Below the pieces are notes generated by a model, which saw only the letters and a program-made list of their open reading frames with translations, ran no database searches and was not told the origin of the DNA. 64,000 bases of DNA from positions 9,975,001-10,039,000 of the forward strand of contig JARDYH010000002.1 of NCBI GenBank assembly GCA_029215795.1, given 5' to 3'. The position numbers and the translations under genes were made by a program. This stretch comes from Anniella stebbinsi. Lineage: Eukaryota; Chordata; Lepidosauria; Squamata; Anniellidae. Positions 58,112 through 64,000 of this stretch are shown here, piece by piece; the first letter of the stretch is position 1; each line of letters begins with the position of its first letter.

Positions 58112-58899
58112 GTAGGCATACTTTGAACGTGGCCTGTATCTATGGTTGCCCCATTCCTGCCAACAAGGCTTTATCAGGAGCAGTCTAGTGGTGCAAGGAT
58201 CAGGAAGGTCAGGCTAGCAGGTGAGCTGTCCAACAGAGAGCACAGTAACAAAGATGTTGCTTCAGCAAGGATTAGATGCCACCTGAGCAGCTTTATAGGG
58301 TATGCTGACATCCCAGGCTTTCCTGGCATGTCATCAGAGGCCTAATCCAGAGCATCCTTTCTCCTCGCAAATAGGACTCAAGGATATTTTATGTGCTGCC
58401 AGACGAACATGTCACATCAGATTCTCGGCTTCTGTCTAGATGTGCCACCACCTTTTTTCCAGGGGTCTTGGGTATGACCCTCGTGGGCTGGGAGCAAGGA
58501 GTGGTTAAACATTTCAGATGCTTTGGTTCTGGCAATGCCATGGCTTCGGTTGGTCTTGGGATGGCTATTGGCATCCTCCGACTTCCCCTGACCCTCCCAA
58601 CCACTAGGACCGGTGACAGGATCTTCCTCCAAGGGTTGTCCTGCCAAGAACCTGATGGGATTCGACAATTTTTGAAGCTCCAAGGTCAGGTTGGTAGGAA
58701 GCTGTTGGATGTATCTGATCATTCCTGAAGACCTTCAGTTATGATGTGGACTTTGATGTGATGTGGACTTTGAAAAATGTGTGTGGATGGCTGCCTCTGT
58801 CTGGTGAGCTTTTCCCTGCATTGCTCCTAGTCATAACACCAACCTGGGGAAGCAGTCGATGAGAAGGTTGTGAAGTCTGCATTGCTGTTTTTGTCCCAG
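58112..58899 (+). other. SLC14A2-like intron between first and second coding exons
   Basis: GT at 58112 and AG at 58898. No high-copy repeat is recognised inside. The longest open frame (58393-58728) resembles nothing I know and is probably chance. Confidence 0.6.
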
Positions 58900-59047
58900 C
58901 AGAGTCCAAAAATTATGATGGACATCGAAACCGTCGGGGAAAAGTCCGACAAAACACAGGCTGGGACAGGGGGAAGTTGGAGGCGATTCTGCAGAGCCCT
59001 GAGCTATGTCACGGGAGATATGAAGGCGTTCGGAGACTGGCTTAAAG
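58900..59047 (+). CDS. SLC14A2: Urea transporter SLC14A2-like, second coding exon
   Basis: Encodes the rest of the cytosolic N-terminus up to the membrane domain, ending ALSYVTGDMKAFGDWLK plus the first base of an Asp codon. The A-(L/V)-(S/G)-Y-(I/V/L)-TG-(D/E)-MK stretch is a hallmark of SLC14 urea transporters just before the first helix. The acceptor is a tandem NAG (CAGCAG), so the exon begins at 58900 or 58903; both are phase 0 and differ by one Gln. The donor is AAAG|GTAAAC at 59047/59048. Phase joins without a frameshift to the preceding exon (phase 0) and the following one (G|AT gives Asp, then Lys-Pro). Two in-frame ATGs (58915, 58918) could start a shorter protein if transcription began in the intron upstream. 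The segment between (about residues 5-25 of the exon) is hydrophilic and poorly conserved, as usual in this family. Confidence 0.9.
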
Positions 59048-59441
59048 GTAAACATCTGTATAATACACCTATTAGAACCAGTGTGATATCATGTTGGGGT
59101 TTCGACTAGCCCTGGAAACCTTTGCTTGAATCCCTGCTCATCTATGGAGCTTTGAGGGGTGGCCTTGGGCTAATCCCAGACATAAAGCAAGCCCCATCCC
59201 TCTTTTGCTTTTGGGTGGGGGAAATGTTGGGTATCTAGGAATTAAATCTGCAAGCGAAGGGCGGGTGCATCTTGAGTCTCGTGTACATGCACATGAATGC
59301 ACACATCTGGATCCCAAATGCCTGCAACTTCAGTTGTTCCAACCTTTTCCTGGTAACCATGTACAAAAAGTCATGTTGCTAATGTGTTTGGAGTTGAAGC
59401 TCTTCTATAATTACAGCAACCAGATTTATTATGAGAATAAC

Positions 59442-59762
59442 TAGGGTGACCATAGGGAAAGGAGGACAGGGCTCCTGTATCTTTAACAGTTGTACAGAAA
59501 AGAGAATTTCAACAGGTATGATTTGTATGCATGCAGCACCTGAAGAACTTCCCTCTTCATCACAACAATTAAATCTGCAGGAGCCCTGCCCTCTTTTGTA
59601 TCTGGTCATGGTAGGTAGGGCTCCTGCAGCTTTAACTGTTGGGATGAAGAGGGCATTTCACCAAGTGCAGCATGCTTACCAATGACACCTGCTGAAATTC
59701 CCTTTTTTATGCAACTGTTAAAGATACAGGAGCCCTGTCCTCCTTTCCATATGGTCACCCTA
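59442..59762. mobile_element. Family A hAT-type MITE in the SLC14A2-like intron
   Basis: TAGGGTGACCATAGGG to ATGGTCACCCTA, complete; no clear duplication. Confidence 0.85.
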
Positions 59763-59943
59763 ACAAACTAATATGGAGCTACTCTGTTATTTTTTCCTTA
59801 CTCAAAAGTAAATGTGGAGGATCCAGTCAGCATCATACTTTGGGAGCTAGAGAGCTTTAATCCTGGATTTCATCCAGATCAGATCTTTCATGCCTGAAAT
59901 TTGCATCACAAAACAGGGCCATTTGCTTCAATGAGATTTTCCC

Positions 59944-60263
59944 TAGGGTGACCAGATAAAATCCAGGTCAGGGCTCATGTAACTTTAACAGTTGTAGAGA
60001 AAAGGGAATTTCAGCCAGTGCCATTTGTATGCAATTAGTTCCTGGTGAAATTCCCTCTTCATCACAACAGTTAAAGTTGCAGGCACTATACTAGAGTGAC
60101 CATATACAAAAGAAGGCAGGGCCCCTGCAACTTTAACTGTTGTGATGAAGAGGGAGTTTCACCAGGAACTAATTGCATACAAATGACACTGGCTGAAATT
60201 CCCTTTTCTCTACAACTATTAAAGTTACATGAGCCCTGACCTGGATTTTATCTGGTCACCCTA
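59944..60263. mobile_element. Family A hAT-type MITE in the SLC14A2-like intron
   Basis: Perfect 8-bp duplication ATTTTCCC (59936-59943, 60264-60271). Confidence 0.93.
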
Positions 60264-60674
60264 ATTTTCCCCCTATGAAAATTGTAAGCACAGAGGGTTT
60301 TTTTTTAAAAAAAGTAACTTTTTGCTTAGATCTTGTGGAGGAAAGTGGGGCTACTGGTGGCTAAGTTGGCCAGGTGCCCTACTTTCCATGAGACAGTTAT
60401 CTATTTGTGGGTGTCCTCTATTCGATGGGCTGTCCTGTCGAAATCCAATTTAAACATAAAGAGACCTAAGGAGGGAGAGCAGGAGCCTTGGGGTTGCTCA
60501 TCAATAGCACCTGGACCGCAAATTGGGACACAGGTCCCAGGTCTTTGCCACTCTGGTGAGATGCATTGAGTTTCTATTTCAATTATAGGAACTATTTCTA
60601 AGTTTGCATGTATGCATATAAATTAGCACATCCAAATGGTAGGTAAATTAGTGTCCTCTTTTGTCTTCCTTTTT

Positions 60675-60931
60675 TGGTGTAGTGGTGTGGTGTAATAGTT
60701 AGAGTGTTGGACACAGAATTGGGAGATCTGAATTCTAGTCCCCATTCAGCTATGGAGGCTCACTAGGTGAGTTTGAGCCAGTCACAGACTTTCAGTCCAA
60801 CCTACCTCACAGGGTTGTTGTTGTGAGGATAAAATGGAGAGGGGGAGGATTATGTATGCCACCTTGGGTTCCTTGGAGGAAAAAAGGTGGGATATACATG
60901 CAATAATAATAATAATAATAATAATAACAAC
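60675..60931 (+). mobile_element. tRNA-derived SINE with (AAT)n tail
   Basis: GTGGTGTGGTGTAATAGTTAG, AATTCTAGTCC, CCTACCTCACAGGGTTGTTG; tail (AAT)n at 60902-60925. Confidence 0.82.
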
Positions 60932-61749
60932 AACCATTTCCTTCTTTGGGCTGATACATCAATAGCCATCCTACTGGTAGCACAAGAGGTAAGATGCCAC
61001 TAATTGCAGGGAGCCCCAATTCAAGTGATGCCCATCGGCTGCCAGTAAATACCCACTTTCAAATCCTGGAGCCGCCATTGTTAATCCTGGTTATAAGTTT
61101 GGGGCTGGCCTTTATTTTACCCTAAAAAGACATCACAAGATATGTGTTTCTAAGTTTCCATCTTTGGCCCACCATCTGCCCTGGCCCAGTCCCAGACCAT
61201 GTATTTATCTCGCCTGAATTCCAGTGCAATGCCTAAACAAAGCACGCAGAGGGGGAGTGTTGTAGTCCCAGCACAAGCTGGCCTGGAGATGTTTGTACCA
61301 TCTGCCGTCTTAGACGTAAGCAACATAAATAAGCCATTTTTTTATCTTCAGCATGAACTCTACCAGCAGTTGTTGCGCCGCTCAATCAACTTCCCAATGT
61401 TTTTACAAACAATAATAAACGTGTGTCATATTTTACAGCTCCGTTGGTGCTTAGGAGCTCTGCCAGATGTTGCTGCAGATACACATGTTGGCAATCGTCC
61501 CAGCTCATAAACTTTCAAACACGGGAAACAAAGCCCTGCTGGAATTGTCTAAAACAGAACAAATTCACTTCTTTGCATTTTGACATTGCATATTCATCAA
61601 ATCTATTGAATATATTCAGATTCAAATGTTTGTCCAATATTTGCCAAATATTTAGGCCTGAATCCAACACAGAGTTAGTTTAAACGTTACTAAAAGAGCT
61701 TAAACGTTAATAACTCTCTGTTGGATTTAGGCTTTGAGTGATTAATAAT

Positions 61750-62440
61750 AATAATATATTTATTTATTTATTTAATACTTACCTGCCTCTCCCTCTGGAT
61801 TGAGGCAGGGAACAACAACAAATACAAAACACCATAAAATACATATATAATTAATTAAAAGCATATAAAATTAATACATTATTAAAAGACATCTTAAAAT
61901 TCAACCTGATAGGCTTGCCGGAAGAGATCGGTCTTTACGGCTTTCTTAAATTCTGGGAGACTGTTAAGTTGGCGGAGCTCTTCCAGCAGGCCATTCCACA
62001 GTTTGGGAGTGGCAGAAGAGAAGGTCCTCTGGGTAACGGTTGTCAGCCTAGTTTTGGCTGACTGGAGTAAATTGTTCCTAGAGGACCTGAGTGTGCGGGG
62101 CGGATTGTATGGGAGAAGGCGATCCAGCAGGTAGGGCTTTAAAGGTAATAACCAACACTTTATGCTTAGCCCGGAAACTAATTGGCAGCCAGTGGAGCAA
62201 TTTTAAAGCTGGTATAATATGGTCACCCCTAGGTGTACCGGTGACCAACCTGGCTGCCATATTTTGAAATAGTTGAAGTTTCCAAACTAGGCACAGAGGT
62301 AGCCCTATGTACAGCGCATTGCAGAAGTTGAGCCTCAAAGTTACCAGCACATGCACTACCGTCTTTAGGTCTTCCAACTCTAGGAAGGGGCACAGCTGGC
62401 GTATCATGTAATGTGTGAAGCAGCAGAGCCAATACACTGT
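61750..62440 (-). pseudogene. L2-type LINE, C-terminal reverse-transcriptase ORF and 3' end
   Basis: The minus strand reads TLRLNFCNALYIGLPL, LQLFQNMAARLVTGTPRG and LLHWLPISFRAKHKVLVITFK, the standard L2 C-terminal block, then a TPKLWNGL motif and an A-rich tail at the low-coordinate end (ATTTATTTATTTATTTAATA). Confidence 0.85.
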
Positions 62441-62449
62441 AATGCATTG

Positions 62450-62800
62450 GGTGAAGATGATGATGATGCCTTTAAGGATGAACTATTTCTATATGAGCCT
62501 CTGTGTACACTCAGGTCATCTTCAGAATGCCTTCTCCAAGTACCCTTGCTGTAGGGTACTGTGGTTGGCAACTGGGGACAGGACCTTCGCATTGGTAGCA
62601 CCCCACTTGTGGAATGCTCCTCCCAGGCACCAACTCTAATATAATTTTGTATATACCTTTGTATATTCCTGGGCCTTTTAACTCAATTTTTATCCTCTGC
62701 TGATGGGGTTGATCTGCTCTTTTTAAATGAAATCGCTCCGTTGTTTTATTGTATCATATTATCTGCTTTTGTAAATCACCCTGGTAACATTTTTTTTAAG
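62450..62800 (+). pseudogene. L2-type LINE 3' fragment, head to head with its neighbour
   Basis: The + strand reads GDRTFALVAPHLWNAPP, the L2 terminal motif, then TTGTAAATCACCCTGG like an L2 tail. Confidence 0.75.
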
Positions 62801-62836
62801 CAGCTGGTTAGAAATAGTTAAATCAAATAACTAAGC

Positions 62837-63068
62837 TAGGGTGACCATATGGAAAGGAGGGCAGGGCTCCTGTATCTTTAACAAGAGGGATCTGCCCTCT
62901 TTTGTATCTGGTCACGCTAGGTAGGGCTTCTGCAACTTTAACTGTTGTGATGAAGAGGGCATTTCACCAGGTGCGGCATACATGCAAATGGCACCTGCTG
63001 AAATTCACTTTTCTATACAACTGTTAAAGTTGCAGGAGCCCTGTCCACCTTTCCATATGGTCACCCTA
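62837..63068. mobile_element. Family A hAT-type MITE, internally deleted, in the SLC14A2-like intron
   Basis: TAGGGTGACCATATGG to CATATGGTCACCCTA with about 90 bp missing from the left half. Confidence 0.85.
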
Positions 63069-63332
63069 TATAAACCGTTCCCTAATTATCAGTGTGTTTA
63101 TCTATTACATGCATAACTTGCCTTTCCTCCACAGAGGTCAAGGCAAGGAACATGGGGTCCAGTGGGGGGGGCACTGATCAGGCTTACATCTGCTTGGCTG
63201 CAAGATGGCTGCATCATGTGCCTGCAGACCATGCCCTCAGCGTGTTGTGTCCGTGTCTGCGCATGCACACGTTCGTGTTTTTGGAAACCATCTCAATTTG
63301 CACGTCTTTTCTCCAATGGGGATTTCTTTCAG

Positions 63333-63522
63333 ATAAGCCTCTTTTGATCCAGTTTCCTGAGTGGGTCCTGCGAGGTGTATCTCAGGTGATGTTTGTCAGC
63401 AATCCACTCAGTGGTCTGGTCATGATTGTCGGATTCCTGGTTCAGAGTCCTTGGCTGACGCTCACGTGTTGCATAGGCGTCATTGTCTCAACCTTGACGG
63501 CGCTTATCCTAAGCCAGGAGAG
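63333..63522 (+). CDS. SLC14A2: Urea transporter SLC14A2-like, third coding exon (first membrane helices)
   Basis: Encodes the start of the urea channel domain, which moves urea passively across the plasma membrane in kidney and other epithelia. The exon is 190 nt: 2 nt completing Asp, 62 codons, and 2 nt carried over. Visible are the family signature Q-F-x-x-W-V-L-R-G-x-x-Q-V-M-F-V-x-N-P-L-S-G, a long hydrophobic stretch (about residues 10-35) that lines the pore, a Q-x-P-W turn, and a second hydrophobic segment ending [12 protein letters not shown]. The acceptor is a pyrimidine tract with CAG at 63330-63332; the donor is GAGAG|GTAGGT at 63522/63523. [10 protein letters not shown] resembles the UT-A form more than UT-B from memory. 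Small differences from mammalian proteins (FPEW, VSNP, QSPWL) are conservative. The remaining exons, including the second half of the repeat, lie outside the window. Confidence 0.95.
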
Positions 63523-64000
63523 GTAGGTTTGCCCTTAAATTGTTCTTGAATTGTTCCCAATCTTCCTCCTTTTTTGTTTGTTTGTTTGCCATGCTTAGAT
63601 GAAAGTAGCAAAGGGGTGTGTCACCCACTCCTGTTTTTATTTATTTACATATGTATTTTTCATTAATTTTTATACAAAACCAGATTCAGATAAGGGATCT
63701 GCAGACCTAAAAACCACTAATTTTCTACATTCAAACATCAGGGTTATTTCCAGGCCCAGATAACTTCCTTGCATTATTAGCTGAGGTCTGCTGCACCCAA
63801 GCATCAATTCTTCCACAAAAACGGAATTCTTCTATGAAAGGAAACCAAGGCCTAACCAAAACAAATTGGATAACTGAAGCCAATTGTCAATAGGATTGTG
63901 TGTTTTTCTGTAAGGATTGTGTCAGTTCTTATGCAGTTTGACTCAAAAGCAATATAAGATGAACTGCTAACAGAAGGAGGAATCACTCTGAACAGGCCTA

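Larger units (their letters stand above)
59048..63332 (+). other. SLC14A2-like intron between second and third coding exons
   Basis: GTAAAC donor and TTTCAG acceptor. The intron holds three family A hAT-type MITEs (59442-59762, 59944-60263, 62837-63068), one tRNA-derived SINE (60675-60931) and two L2 LINE fragments arranged head to head (61750-62440 minus, 62450-62800 plus). The remainder (for example 60300-60670 and 60940-61740) shows nothing recognisable apart from a short palindrome near 61655-61735. Confidence 0.85.

Overview
This is vertebrate nuclear DNA, most likely from a lizard or other squamate. The evidence is spliced exons of a vertebrate urea transporter, tRNA-derived and 5S-rRNA-derived SINEs, CR1/L2/R4/Penelope-type retroelement remnants of the kind common in reptiles, and dense non-autonomous hAT-type DNA transposons with clean 8-bp target duplications. 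Coding density is very low. Almost every long open frame is a by-product of repeats, simple sequence or GC-rich transposon cargo.

Layout. 0-19 kb: transposon-rich intergenic DNA, including a GC-rich TA-flanked element made of serial palindromes (4.73-6.48 kb), nested elements at 2.3-3.2 kb, and several copies of two hAT-type families that I call family A (ends TAGGGTGACC, about 315 bp, folded back on itself) and family B (ends TAGGG(A/G)TGTGCAC, variable cargo). 19-38 kb: old LINE and SINE fragments, an R4/Dong-like LINE 3' end split by a solo LTR that is itself split by a MITE (30.4-32.2 kb), and more family A copies. 38.8-44.7 kb: two large CpG-rich family B elements with perfect 8-bp target duplications, one holding four tandem ~242-bp palindromes. 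45.8 kb: a TATA box followed by a possible first exon and splice donor on the + strand. 48-50 kb: a degenerate Penelope-like element with inverted terminal repeats. 52.9-55.9 kb: a 2,986-bp family B element that is almost wholly one giant palindrome. 57.9-64 kb: the 5' part of a urea transporter gene, SLC14A2-like, + strand, continuing beyond the window.

The only protein-coding gene I can support is SLC14A2: three coding exons (57938-58111, about 58900-59047, 63333-63522) whose reading phases join correctly. The candidate promoter at 45.78 kb lies on the same strand 12 kb upstream and could supply its 5' untranslated exon; this is inference.

I see no CRISPR array, operon, phage or prokaryote-type system. 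The strongest candidate for something undescribed is the giant palindromic transposon at 52901-55886: 1.48-kb arms, a higher-order tandem array in each arm, and four related short open frames in the core. The related CpG-rich palindrome array at 38964-40523 is second. Repeat class names are from recognition of motifs and target duplications, not from a database search.
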